A stretch of DNA of 64,000 nt from Streptomyces nodosus (lineage in GTDB: Bacteria > Actinomycetota > Actinomycetes > Streptomycetales > Streptomycetaceae): positions 7,412,001-7,476,000 of the forward strand of contig NZ_CP023747.1 in the NCBI RefSeq assembly GCF_008704995.1, given 5' to 3'. The position numbers and the translations under genes are program-made. Shown in pieces: positions 33,942-41,790 of this stretch. The first letter of the stretch is position 1; every line of letters begins with the position of its first letter. The notes beneath the pieces were generated by a model, which ran no database searches, was not told the DNA's origin, and saw only the letters and a list, made by a program, of their open reading frames with translations.

Positions 33942-34328
33942 ATGAAGAAGTTCATGCGTCACATGGCGGCCGCGGGCGTTTCCACCGCACTCGCCGGAAG
34001 TGTTTTCTTCGTGGCCGGCGGCACCGCGTCCGCGGCCACCGGGCAGGTGCATGAGCACGTTCCCTCCCGGACCGTCGTGGTCCAGGACGCGCAGGCCCCC
34101 ACCGCCCATGACGAGTCCCTCGGCGGGAGCGGTGTCCGTTCCGCCCACCGTTCCGACAGCCGGGACCATGGCGGAGAGGGAATCGTCGTCCACGTCCGCC
34201 TCCACACCGGCGAGCACTCGGTCAGCGCCCGTATCGACCCTTGGATCGCCGACCAGTTGGTCCTGGCCGACCCCTGGATCAGGGACCAGCTGGTGCTGTT
34301 CGGGGCGGGCGCCGGGCTTGGTGTCTGA
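33942..34328 (+). CDS. Small secreted protein with DPWI-DQLVL repeat
   Basis: 128 residues with a Sec signal peptide (MKKFMRHMAAAGVSTALAGS, cleavage near ASAA/T). The mature part ends with two near-identical units, DPWIADQLVL and DPWIRDQLVL, after a VVHVRLHTGEHSVSARI strand. No known domain is evident. Start 33942 has a strong AAGGAGGAAA site, the same arrangement as the secreted protein at 27513. It is monocistronic; the next gene starts 42 bases on. Confidence 0.75.
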   Translation: MKKFMRHMAAAGVSTALAGSVFFVAGGTASAATGQVHEHVPSRTVVVQDAQAPTAHDESLGGSGVRSAHRSDSRDHGGEGIVVHVRLHTGEHSVSARIDPWIADQLVLADPWIRDQLVLFGAGAGLGV

Positions 34329-34370
34329 TTCCTGCCAGCACGACGGGGGCGGGCCGACGACGCTGGGCCC

Positions 34371-34889
34371 ATGACCGTATACACACCCCTGCCCATCCCT
34401 CCCGCAGCCCTCGAGGAACTACGCCGCGCCGATGACGCCGGCCGGCCTCTGCGGCCGTATGTCGCCTGCGAGGACGGCATCCCCCTCGACTGCGTGGGCA
34501 GTCCGCTGCGGTGCTGTCTGCGGGCCGTCGAACCCGGTGAGCGGGTCGCCCTCGTCTCGTACGCGCCCCTGCGGCGGTGGGCGGCGGCGACCGGCGCGGA
34601 CCCCGGGGCGTACGACGAGGCGGGGCCGGTGTTCATCCATGCCGGGGAATGCGAGGGGCCGCGGGACACCGGGGGCTACCCCTTCGCGAGGCCCGGGGCG
34701 CTGCGCACCGTCCGCCGCTATGACGCCGAGGGACACATCGTCGGGGGCGGACTCCTCGAGATCCCCGAGGACGCCGGCACCGGTTTCGACCGGGCCTTCA
34801 TGGAAGCGTTCAGCGAACCGGAGGTGGCGCTGGTGCATGTGCGGGCCGTGGAGTACGGCTGCTTCCACTTCGAGGTACGGCGCCCGTAG
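34371..34889 (+). CDS. DUF1203 domain-containing protein
   Basis: A 172-residue protein matching the DUF1203 pattern: GSPLRCCLRAVEPGERVALV near residue 43, SYAPL, then GPVFIHAGECEG and ARPGALRTVRRYDAEGHIVG. The function of the family is unknown. It has two adjacent Cys residues in a conserved position. A perfect 13-bp hairpin lies between it and the convergent glycosyltransferase. Confidence 0.85.
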   Translation: MTVYTPLPIPPAALEELRRADDAGRPLRPYVACEDGIPLDCVGSPLRCCLRAVEPGERVALVSYAPLRRWAAATGADPGAYDEAGPVFIHAGECEGPRDTGGYPFARPGALRTVRRYDAEGHIVGGGLLEIPEDAGTGFDRAFMEAFSEPEVALVHVRAVEYGCFHFEVRRP

Positions 34890-34964
34890 ACCGGGTCACC
34901 GCGCTGCTCGATCCGCCGGACCGGCACAGGACGGCACCGTCGTCCACCGTGCTCGGGGACCCCG

Positions 34965-34994
34965 CCGGTCCGCCGAGAGCCCTCGGCGGACCGG
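34965..34994. terminator. Bidirectional hairpin terminator
   Basis: CCGGTCCGCCGAG and CTCGGCGGACCGG form a perfect 13-bp stem with an AGCC loop between convergent genes. Confidence 0.75.
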
Positions 34995-35006
34995 TCGCCT
35001 CCTCGG

Positions 35007-36200
35007 TCAGGGCAGCATGCTCTCGACGAGGTCGGCGGCGCGCGCGGTGCCGCCCTCGGCCTGCGCCTCGGCGCGCAGCCGTGCCGAGCGACGGGCGACC
35101 TCCGGGTCGGTGACCAGGTCGAGCAGGGCCGCCCGCAGGGCCTCGGCGGTGGCGTCCGGGGTGTCGATACGGCGGGCCACGCCCAGTTCCACCAGCCGGT
35201 CGGCGTTGATGAACTGTTCGGCGGCCTGCGGCACCGCGATCATCGGGACGCCCGACAGCAGCCCTTCGCCGCAGCCGCCCATTCCGGCGTGGGTGACGAA
35301 GGCGTCCGCCTGCGCCAGGACCGCCCGCTGCGCGACCCAGGAGTGCACCTCGACATGGGGCGGGATGTCGCCGAGTTCCCGCGGGTCGGTGTACTTGCCG
35401 ATCTGCAGGACGACGTGCCAGCCGGGCAGGTCGCCGTAGGCCGCCAGACACCGGCGGTAGAACTCCGGCTGACGGGTGAACGCCGAACCCAGGGAGATCA
35501 GCAGCACGTTCTCGGCGCCTGCCGGGCGGGTCCAGCCGTCCGCGCCCGCCGTTGTGTCGAAGCAGGGTCCGACGAAGGTCACCGTGTCGGTGTCGACATG
35601 GTCGGCGTGCGGCTGCATCGCCCGGGTGATCAGCGCCAGGGCCCGCGCGGGACGGCCGGAGAAGGTGTCCACATCGGTGGTGGACGCCCCGCAGTCGGCG
35701 AGCCACCGCGCGAACTTCGCCCGGTGGGCGTCGGCGCCCGGCAGTTGCCACAGCTGCGGCGCGATGTCCTGGTCGTAGCCCTCCCAGGCCACGAAGGTCG
35801 GCGACAGTTGCAGGACGGGCCTGCCCTGGGCTTCGGCGAGGGCGCGCGCGGCATAGGCGCCGATGTCGTACAGATACAGGTCCGCCGGGTCGTGGTCGTA
35901 GGCGGCGTGCAGTTGGGGGAGCGCCTGGACGGCGTCGTCGAGGAAGAGATCCATCGCTGCGATGGGGTCGTCGGGCCAGTTGTTGTCGCCGACCGGCAGT
36001 ACGGAGGTGCAGGGGACGAGTTCGGCGCCGGTGGCCTCGATCAGTTCGGCGACCGCCGGGTCGTTGGCGTAGGTCACCCGGTGGCCACGGGCCACCAGCT
36101 CACGGATGATCTCAAGGCTCGGCAGGACATGGCTGACGGCGGGGATGCCGACCATCGCGACATGGGCACGGCGACGGGACACGGAAGGCATGGAAGGCAT
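35007..36200 (-). CDS. Macrolide glycosyltransferase, OleD/Mgt-like
   Basis: A 397-residue GT-B glycosyltransferase of family GT1, closely resembling OleD, which inactivates macrolides by adding UDP-glucose. The N-terminal domain has PSLEIIRELVARGHRVTYAN, and LYLYDIGAYAARAL with the catalytic Asp. The catalytic His survives in SHVLPS, where OleD has GHVNP. The donor site shows VLLISLGSAFTRQPEFYRRC, HSWVAQRAVLAQADAFVTHA and GMGGCGEGL. Start 36200 (or ATG 36191) follows GAGTGAG. A short leader frame and hairpin upstream suggest induction by a ribosome-binding drug. The natural acceptor could be other than a macrolide. Confidence 0.87.
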   Translation of the reverse strand: MPSMPSVSRRRAHVAMVGIPAVSHVLPSLEIIRELVARGHRVTYANDPAVAELIEATGAELVPCTSVLPVGDNNWPDDPIAAMDLFLDDAVQALPQLHAAYDHDPADLYLYDIGAYAARALAEAQGRPVLQLSPTFVAWEGYDQDIAPQLWQLPGADAHRAKFARWLADCGASTTDVDTFSGRPARALALITRAMQPHADHVDTDTVTFVGPCFDTTAGADGWTRPAGAENVLLISLGSAFTRQPEFYRRCLAAYGDLPGWHVVLQIGKYTDPRELGDIPPHVEVHSWVAQRAVLAQADAFVTHAGMGGCGEGLLSGVPMIAVPQAAEQFINADRLVELGVARRIDTPDATAEALRAALLDLVTDPEVARRSARLRAEAQAEGGTARAADLVESMLP

Positions 36201-36313
36201 GGAAGCTCACTCGATTCAGGTCTACGGCGAAAAGGACACGGCAGGCCCATGCATCGGCCTCCCCGAGAACGACGTGGTCGTAGGGGGCACACATGGACAT
36301 GCGGGAGCGGAGC

Positions 36314-36328
36314 CGGGGCGCTGCCCCG
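36314..36328 (-). terminator. Hairpin after the putative leader peptide
   Basis: CGGGGC and GCCCCG form a perfect 6-bp stem with a 3-base loop, starting seven bases after the leader stop codon and about 114 bases before the glycosyltransferase start. It could act as an attenuator. Confidence 0.35.
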
Positions 36329-36334
36329 ACCGTG

Positions 36335-36361
36335 TCAGCCGTAGATCTGATAGAGGTGCAT
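36335..36361 (-). CDS. Putative 8-residue leader peptide (MHLYQIYG)
   Basis: ATG CAC CTC TAT CAG ATC TAC GGC TGA lies upstream of the macrolide glycosyltransferase on the same strand. Short leader frames before macrolide-resistance genes are a known attenuation design. The ribosome site is weak, though TTAGAGT lies in a position that would suit a leaderless start. The rest of the 36201-36506 gap holds no other credible gene. The assignment is tentative. Confidence 0.35.
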   Translation of the reverse strand: MHLYQIYG

Positions 36362-36506
36362 GCCCGCGACTCTAACCGCCCTCCGATTTCCGCGCACCGC
36401 AATAACCGGCGCGGCCTCCTGATTGTTGACGGTTGACGGGAGGGATCTGTCGAGATGTCACGGCTCAAGACCGCGCCCAGGACAGGCAGGACCTGTGAAA
36501 CCTGCC

Positions 36507-37193
36507 CTACTGCTCCTCCAGGAAGGCCGAAACCGCCTCGGTGAACGCCTCCGGCGCCGCCTGGTGGATCAGGTGCCCGACCGGGACGGTGACCAGCCGC
36601 CCGCCGGGGATACGGCGGGCGAGTTCGGCCACGCCGTCCTGCGGAACATGGCTCCGGGGGCCGCCGGCGAGCACCAGGGTCTTGGCGGTGATCCGGCCGA
36701 GCCGCTCCAGCCAGCCGGGGTCAGGCACATCGATCTGCCGTCTGACGGCCAGCACCATCTCCCAGTCGAAGGTCAGGGTGCCGTCCGGCCGGGTCGGGGT
36801 GGTCCTCTCCCGGGGACGGGGAGTCGACACATCCTCCAGGACGAGCCGGCTCACCCGCTGCGGACAGTTCTCCGCGAGCAGATAGGCCACGATCCCGCCC
36901 ATGGAGTGTCCGATCAGATCCACCGGGCCAAGGCCCAGCGCGTTCAGGAACCGGAGCACATCGGTCTGCATGAGTTCGAGCGAATACTCCCCGGGCCAGT
37001 CGCTTCGGCCGTGACCGCGGAGGTCGAGGGCGTACACTCGTCGACTCCGGGCGAGGGCGGGCACCACCACCTCCCAGTCGGTGGCACTCTCGCCCAGCGC
37101 GTGCAACAGGACGAGCGGTGGAGCATCCGGCGGACCCCAGAGCCGATAGGCCAGCCGAATCCCGCCGACAGCGAGCGAATGTTGAGTAACCAT
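36507..37193 (-). CDS. Alpha/beta hydrolase
   Basis: A 228-residue alpha/beta-hydrolase. LVLLHALGESATDWE forms the oxyanion-hole region and DLIGHSMGGIVAYLLA the nucleophile elbow with Ser. YALDLRGHGRSDWPG and the late VPVGHLIHQ with the catalytic His complete the fold. The cap region is short. The substrate is unknown. The frame stays open far upstream (to 38156) through the broken LysR gene, but the conserved domain begins at MVTQHSLAVGG (ATG 37193). No ribosome site is visible; TATCCT upstream may be a -10 for a leaderless message. Confidence 0.85.
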   Translation of the reverse strand: MVTQHSLAVGGIRLAYRLWGPPDAPPLVLLHALGESATDWEVVVPALARSRRVYALDLRGHGRSDWPGEYSLELMQTDVLRFLNALGLGPVDLIGHSMGGIVAYLLAENCPQRVSRLVLEDVSTPRPRERTTPTRPDGTLTFDWEMVLAVRRQIDVPDPGWLERLGRITAKTLVLAGGPRSHVPQDGVAELARRIPGGRLVTVPVGHLIHQAAPEAFTEAVSAFLEEQ

Positions 37194-37301
37194 GCCCGGA
37201 GGATAGGTGAGCGTGCCCTGCCGGAGACGAGCCTGATCCCGTAGGTATCCCGTTAGGCAGGACGCTCGATCGTTGGGCTCATCTTGCCTTACGGTGGCGC
37301 C

Positions 37302-37682
37302 ATGAGCGATCACTCCGAAGCACCTGTCATGCCCGTCGAGGCGTATGAACCCCCTTACTATGTGGCTGTCTTCACTGCGGTGCGCACCCAGGACCAGAGC
37401 GGCTTCGGCGAGACCAACGCGCGCATGGAAGACCTGGTGAAGGAGATCCCTGGGTTCTTGGGGATGGACCATGCGCAGACTCCTGGGGGTCTGGGCATCA
37501 CTGTCGGGTACTTCCGTGACGCCGATGCCCTCACGGAGTGGCGGAGCAATGTCGAGCACCGCGCGGCGCAACAGCGCGGGCGAGTGCAGTGGTACCAGAG
37601 CTACACGCTGCATGTGGCGAAGGTGGAGCGGAGTCACGGGTTCACGCGAGCGGAGGTCCCGCAGAGCTCGACGGCAGACTGA
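37302..37682 (+). CDS. Antibiotic-biosynthesis-monooxygenase-like (ABM) protein
   Basis: A 126-residue protein with a dimeric alpha-beta barrel fold. YYVAVFTAVRTQDQSGFGET is followed by MEDLVKEIPGFLGMDHAQTP, GITVGYFRDADALTEWRSN and HRAAQQRGRVQWYQSYTLHV, the usual ABM/YdhR-like order. Members include quinone-forming monooxygenases and haem-degrading enzymes; many are of unknown role. ATG 37302 is divergent from the hydrolase at 37193 across 108 bases. It precedes the LysR remnant on the other strand. Confidence 0.82.
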   Translation: MSDHSEAPVMPVEAYEPPYYVAVFTAVRTQDQSGFGETNARMEDLVKEIPGFLGMDHAQTPGGLGITVGYFRDADALTEWRSNVEHRAAQQRGRVQWYQSYTLHVAKVERSHGFTRAEVPQSSTAD

Positions 37683-37710
37683 CCGCGCGCCCGCGCAGGG
37701 CCGCCGGGGG

Positions 37711-38080
37711 TCACGGGCGGAGCCGGACGGGTGGGGTGGCCCTGGGAACGGCCGTCGGCGCCTCCAGGCAGACGGACGGCAGCCCGGAGGCGGGCGACCA
37801 GCGGCGATCCGGGGTGTGAAGCTCGCCTCGGCGCACAGGCCGGTGATCCGGTCGTACAGCCCCGGTCCGGCCTCGCGGGGCAGGAGGACGAACGGTGAGT
37901 CCGCCAACTGTCCGACGCGGACCACCCGTTGTGCCGCGAACGGGTGCCCGGACGGCAGCACGGCTACGAAGGGCTCGGTCAGGACGGTCCCGAAGGTCAA
38001 CCCGGGCTCGTCGGGCGGCCGGCCTCGACGAGGACGACGAAGGCGTGCAGTTGCTGGAGGGGGAGTTCGGGACGTGTTCC
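37711..38080 (-). pseudogene. Degraded LysR-family regulator
   Basis: Two LysR pieces lie in different frames. ELPLQQLHAFVVLVEAG, the N-terminal strand and helix, ends at a stop near 38005. It is followed in another frame by LTFGTVLTEPFVAVLPSGHP, VVRVGQLADSPFVLLP and LYDRITGLCAEASFTPRI from the effector domain, then by a further shift to a short end at 37711. Most of the DNA-binding domain and part of the effector domain are missing, so an internal deletion plus frameshifts best explains it. It lies divergent from ridA, which it may once have regulated. Confidence 0.7.
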
Positions 38081-38154
38081 GTACGCCGATGCATATCTGA
38101 CCGGTCCTGGGCGGGTAATGGACGTATCGATGCAGGTCACCTAGCGTTCGGCGC

Positions 38155-38595
38155 ATGACAGAGCGACTGACGCAGAACCCGGCGGACCGGATGGGGCAGC
38201 GGCCGGGGGAACGGCGCGCGATCCTCAGCGGCTCGACGTTCGAGGAGCAGATCGGCTACGCCCGGGCCGTGGTGGACGGCGACTGGGTGCATGTCGCCGG
38301 GACGACGGGTTTCGACTACGCCGCCATGACGATCTCCGACGACGTGGTGGAACAGGCCGAGCAGTGTCTGCGTAACATCGAGGTGGCGCTGACCGAGGCG
38401 GGCTGCACTCTCGCCGATGTGGTGAGGGTGCGGTACATGTTCCCCGACCGCGAGGATTTCGAGCCGTGCTGGCCGGCCCTGCGCCGCGCCTTCGGTGGGA
38501 TCCGACCGGCCGCGACCATGCTGGTCTGCGGCCTCTCCGACCCCCGTATGAAGATCGAGATCGAGGCGTACGCCCGCCGGCCGACTGCCGTGTGA
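38155..38595 (+). CDS. RidA/YjgF-family protein
   Basis: A 146-residue trimeric RidA-family protein. GDWVHVAGTTGFD, EQAEQCLRNIEVALTEAGCT, VVRVRYMFPDREDF and RPAATMLVCGLSDPRMKIEI are in standard order. The Arg that binds the carboxylate of imine substrates lies in a conserved position. The N-terminal 25 residues are an extension with no motif. The role may be imine deaminase or a related isomerase. It stands alone next to the LysR remnant. Confidence 0.87.
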   Translation: MTERLTQNPADRMGQRPGERRAILSGSTFEEQIGYARAVVDGDWVHVAGTTGFDYAAMTISDDVVEQAEQCLRNIEVALTEAGCTLADVVRVRYMFPDREDFEPCWPALRRAFGGIRPAATMLVCGLSDPRMKIEIEAYARRPTAV

Positions 38596-38667
38596 CAGCC
38601 CACACCATCGCCCGTGCCCAGGCGGGAGGCATGGCCCAGGGCGTACGAGGTGGCGCGTCGTCACGTC

Positions 38668-39471
38668 CTACTCATCCGGGTCCCAGGCGCTGAGCTGCTC
38701 GAAGAGACGTCGGTCGCCGTCGAGCTTCAGGGAGTTGATCGGGATACGGTCGTGCAGGATGAGGACCAGCTCGCTGGCCGTGCCCCGAGCGGAGGCAGAA
38801 GCGGCGGCCGCGTCCGGGTCCTGGCCGGCAGCGGTGGCCGGCGTGGTGCCGGGCCCCGGGAGGCGGGCGGTCCGTGCGCCGTCGGCCGAGAGCGAGAGGC
38901 GCCAGGAGCGGCCCTCGGAGGCGTGGAAGTCGACGGTAGCGGGCTTGTGCGGCCAGGCACTTGTCGTTGCGACGCAGGTGGACAGGAACTCGTCGACACC
39001 GTCGAGCGCCACCTCGTCCGGCAGCGGCTGCGGGGCACCTACGGTGATCTGGGCGTCGTACGTGTGCACCGCCATCTGCTGGAGCTGGTGCCGAGCTACG
39101 GCACCGGAGGTCTGCGGCGACTGCGACGTCTCCCACCACGTCCAGCAACCGCGATCCGGGCCGGCCTTCCGCAATGCGTCCAGCAGTTGCTCCGTGGACT
39201 CCGCCAACCAGGCCAGCAGGGCCTCGCGTTCCCGAGGCGCAGCCGGGGCGCCCTCCGCTGCGGACTTGGCCGGAGCAGGCCCTGCGGCGACGGTGGCGGC
39301 CCAGGCGCGGCGCCCCTCGCCGATGTGCTGCGCCAGATCGAACAGCGTCCACTCGGGGCAGGTCGGCACCTGTACGTCGAGGCTGGGCGCGGAGGCGACC
39401 GCAGCGCGGAAGGCAGTCGACCGTTCGTCGATCAGCCGCAGCAGAACGGGGAACTCGAGTGTCATTGTCAC
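38668..39471 (-). CDS. Maleylpyruvate isomerase-family mycothiol-dependent enzyme
   Basis: A 267-residue actinobacterial DinB-like protein with a C-terminal MDMPI domain. VPTCPEWTLFDLAQHIGEGR near residue 36 is the signature of the TIGR03083-type family, with the metal-ligand His. ARHQLQQMAVHTYDAQITVG near residue 128 supplies the other ligands. The function is usually a mycothiol-dependent transferase or isomerase, or unknown. The start may be ATG 39471 or ATG 39465. Confidence 0.85.
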   Translation of the reverse strand: MTMTLEFPVLLRLIDERSTAFRAAVASAPSLDVQVPTCPEWTLFDLAQHIGEGRRAWAATVAAGPAPAKSAAEGAPAAPREREALLAWLAESTEQLLDALRKAGPDRGCWTWWETSQSPQTSGAVARHQLQQMAVHTYDAQITVGAPQPLPDEVALDGVDEFLSTCVATTSAWPHKPATVDFHASEGRSWRLSLSADGARTARLPGPGTTPATAAGQDPDAAAASASARGTASELVLILHDRIPINSLKLDGDRRLFEQLSAWDPDE

Positions 39472-39772
39472 CCTGAAGCTCTATCACTGCGTTCCTACAA
39501 TCGGACAGCGATTTTCGCAGCCGCCATGGCGTCCCCGTCCCCGCTGTACCGCGGGTCCCCAAGGCCGGGCTCGGGCCTGACGAGCGCCGTCGCAGGCGTC
39601 GCCGATTCCCGTGTGCCCGCAGCCGTGCAGCCCGGCGTCGAGGCTCTGATGGCGCAGGTCGCCCGGACACTGCGGGACGCGGTGCGGATGTGGTGAACCC
39701 GGGCGGTCCGCTGCCGGGGCACTGCGACGGCCGCGGTCATCCATGAGCGACGGTGACCAACACGTCTCCGGC
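39472..39772. other. 301-base gap with no supported gene
   Basis: A plus-strand frame of 57 codons (39524-39696) has coding-like third-position GC but lacks a ribosome site and any recognisable domain. It might be a remnant. No hairpin or operator stood out. Confidence 0.4.
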
Positions 39773-40681
39773 CTAGGAGACTTCGGCTTCGTGCAGTACC
39801 GTCCGGATCACATGCCGGGCGTTGCGTGCCATCACTTGGTTCGTCCGTCGGTAGTACGGCAGAGCGATCAGCGCCTGTGAGAACGTTCTCCCGCGGCCGC
39901 GGCGCCAGGTCGCGTCGTCCACGCCCAGTGATTCGCGGAAGACCTCCCTCGCTCCGGCCGGCAGTAGATTCCATGCCGGGAACAGATCGCACGCCGGATC
40001 GCCAACCCCCAGGCACCCGAAGTCGATCACGGAGGTCAGCCTGCCACCGTCCACCAGCAGATTGCCCGGCATCAGATCGGCATGCAGCCACACCGGCGGC
40101 CCTTCCCAGGCGGCGGCTCGCAGCGCGTCCTCCCATACGACCGTCACGGCGTCGCAGTCGACGCCCTCCTCCGGGATCCCGCGCAGTTCCTCGATCGCCG
40201 CCCGGGTCGACGCGTCGAGCGAGGCCACCGGACCGCCGCGGTAGGCATCCGGTGCTCCCGGCAGGGTGATGCTCCGCATCGCTGCCACGAACCCGGCCAG
40301 TTCCTCGGCCAGCAGCACCGGCTCGCTCAGCGCCCCCGCCTCGGGGTTCTCTCCCGCCAACCACCGGTACACCGACCACGGCCATGGATACCCCTCGGCG
40401 GGAACCCCGGCCCCGAGCACTTCGGGGACGGGGACGGGCAGCCTGGAGGCGAGGCGGGGAAGCCACTCCTGCTCCATGGATACGTCCGCGGCCCCGCCCT
40501 CCACCAACGGCAGCCGAACGACCATGTCGTCGCCCAGCCGGTACATGGCATTGACCGTGCCGCCGGACGGAAACCGCTCCACCGCCAACCCCGCCCACTG
40601 GGGAAACTGCGCGGCGATCAGCCGCCGTACCAGGTCGTCGTCGATGGGGTGCATACCGGGGTGCATCAGCCCTGTGCTCAT
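39773..40681 (-). CDS. Aminoglycoside phosphotransferase-family protein
   Basis: A 302-residue APH-fold kinase. GGTVNAMYRLGDDMVVRLPL is the N-lobe strand-loop, and WLHADLMPGNLLVDG with VIDFGCLGVGDPACDLFPAW gives the Brenner catalytic loop and the DFG-like metal site. All key residues are present. Members phosphorylate aminoglycosides, macrolides or primary metabolites; resistance cannot be assumed. The start is uncertain between ATG 40681, 40666 and 40654. It lies 71 bases downstream of the GNAT-like gene on the same strand. Confidence 0.85.
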   Translation of the reverse strand: MSTGLMHPGMHPIDDDLVRRLIAAQFPQWAGLAVERFPSGGTVNAMYRLGDDMVVRLPLVEGGAADVSMEQEWLPRLASRLPVPVPEVLGAGVPAEGYPWPWSVYRWLAGENPEAGALSEPVLLAEELAGFVAAMRSITLPGAPDAYRGGPVASLDASTRAAIEELRGIPEEGVDCDAVTVVWEDALRAAAWEGPPVWLHADLMPGNLLVDGGRLTSVIDFGCLGVGDPACDLFPAWNLLPAGAREVFRESLGVDDATWRRGRGRTFSQALIALPYYRRTNQVMARNARHVIRTVLHEAEVS

Positions 40682-40752
40682 GGCACGGTATCCGACCGCC
40701 GGACGCAGACGGACGTCAAAGGCTTTACCGGCCGGCCCTTCTGCGGCACCAA

Positions 40753-41463
40753 TTAGCCGTGCAGCCACACCCGCAGTGGACCGATCGCCTCGAAGCCATG
40801 GCTGAGCGCGGTCGCCAGGTCCTCACCGTGCTCGTAACCGACCACCGGCACGGCGGGGAAGAGTCGGTGCACCGCGTCCAGCACCACCGGCCAGGCCGTG
40901 TCAGGGCCGCCGTCCCGTGCGAAGACATTGGAGAGGGCGACTACATGGTCACTACGGCTCGCCACCGCACCGGCGACCACCCCGCCGTCGACGGACCGTC
41001 CGGCGAGAACGAAGGTGGCCGGGTCGTCCAGAAGTTCCGGCCGGAAGAGATCCGCGTCGCCGTCTCCGCCGTCCCAGGCGAGCGCCCAGGCGCGCAGTGT
41101 CTCCGAATCGTCGACCACGTCCCAGGTGAGATCCGATGCGGTGGCCGGCGCACTCGCCGGACGGTGGATCCACTGCGCCTCGAACAGCACATGGAAACCG
41201 GCTTCCGTCAGATCGAGATCGGCGAAGCTGTCCTTGACGGTGGCGCCGGGCGCGGCCGTGTCGATCCGGGCCGTCAGTGCGGCCGGGTCGGTGTCCGGGG
41301 CCAGCGTCACCGCGTCGGGATAGTACGGCGGTGTTCGGACCGGGGCGGTCCAGGCCTGGTGCCCGAACTCGCCTGCCACACCGTGCGACCGGCTCACCAC
41401 CGCACACCACTCGGCGTTGCTGCGGGCGGCGGCCCGGACCAAGAACATCTTCGATGCCGTCAT
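40753..41463 (-). CDS. GNAT-like hypothetical protein
   Basis: 236 residues beginning MTASKMFLVRAAARSNAEWC. The C-terminal part resembles a GNAT acyl-acceptor half: VVDDSETLRAWALAWDG, FVLAGRSVDGGVVAGAVASR and VVGYEHGEDLATALSHGFEA. A canonical acetyl-CoA loop (Q/R-x2-G-x-G/A) is not clear, so binding of CoA is uncertain. I start it at ATG 41463, with AGGA upstream; the frame remains open to 41907 but loses coding character. It is probably co-transcribed with the APH-like gene. Confidence 0.65.
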   Translation of the reverse strand: MTASKMFLVRAAARSNAEWCAVVSRSHGVAGEFGHQAWTAPVRTPPYYPDAVTLAPDTDPAALTARIDTAAPGATVKDSFADLDLTEAGFHVLFEAQWIHRPASAPATASDLTWDVVDDSETLRAWALAWDGGDGDADLFRPELLDDPATFVLAGRSVDGGVVAGAVASRSDHVVALSNVFARDGGPDTAWPVVLDAVHRLFPAVPVVGYEHGEDLATALSHGFEAIGPLRVWLHG

Positions 41464-41688
41464 GCCTGCGCATCCTGGCTGTTCCGTGCACGCGCGTCGA
41501 ACGGCTTTCCGCCGACCGCAGCATGGACTCACCGCGGCGCTGCAAGGACCACGCCATGTCGAAAAGCCTGATTCAACATGCCTGACCAGCCAGGCCACCT
41601 GCGTCGCGGAACAGGCACGTTCCCGCAGAACGTCTGCGCAGGTGTGTGACACCATGCATCGGACGAGACGCTGGCTGGGGAGGGGAGC

Positions 41689-41790
41689 ATGGCGCCCGTG
41701 AAGACCTGTGACCGGCATGTCGTCGATCCGGCCGAGCGGCCGGGGACCTTGACCTTGCTGACGCTTCCGGGTGTGCCCGATGAGGAGTGA
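41689..41790 (+). CDS. 33-residue frame overlapping the membrane protein start
   Basis: MAPVKTCDRHVVDPAERPGT... has a near-ideal ribosome site, GGGGAGGGGAGC, immediately before its ATG. It ends at 41790, 11 bases inside the membrane protein gene, whose ATG at 41780 has no good site. Translational coupling is therefore likely. The peptide has no known motif. The 225-base gap before it (41464-41688) holds nothing I can support. Confidence 0.5.
   Translation: MAPVKTCDRHVVDPAERPGTLTLLTLPGVPDEE

Noticed and set aside
35007..36200. Loss of the catalytic His in the glycosyltransferase
   Set aside because: Alignment by eye with OleD shows the first His of AAHGH replaced, but the catalytic GH-type His is retained in SHVLPS, with the Asp in LYLYDIG.
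36507..38156. One 549-codon gene combining hydrolase and LysR parts
   Set aside because: The reading frame is open across a degraded LysR remnant by chance. The alpha/beta hydrolase domain begins only at 37193.
39524..39696. 57-codon plus-strand frame in the gap after the maleylpyruvate isomerase relative
   Set aside because: No ribosome site, no domain and no hint of conservation; kept only as part of the gap note.
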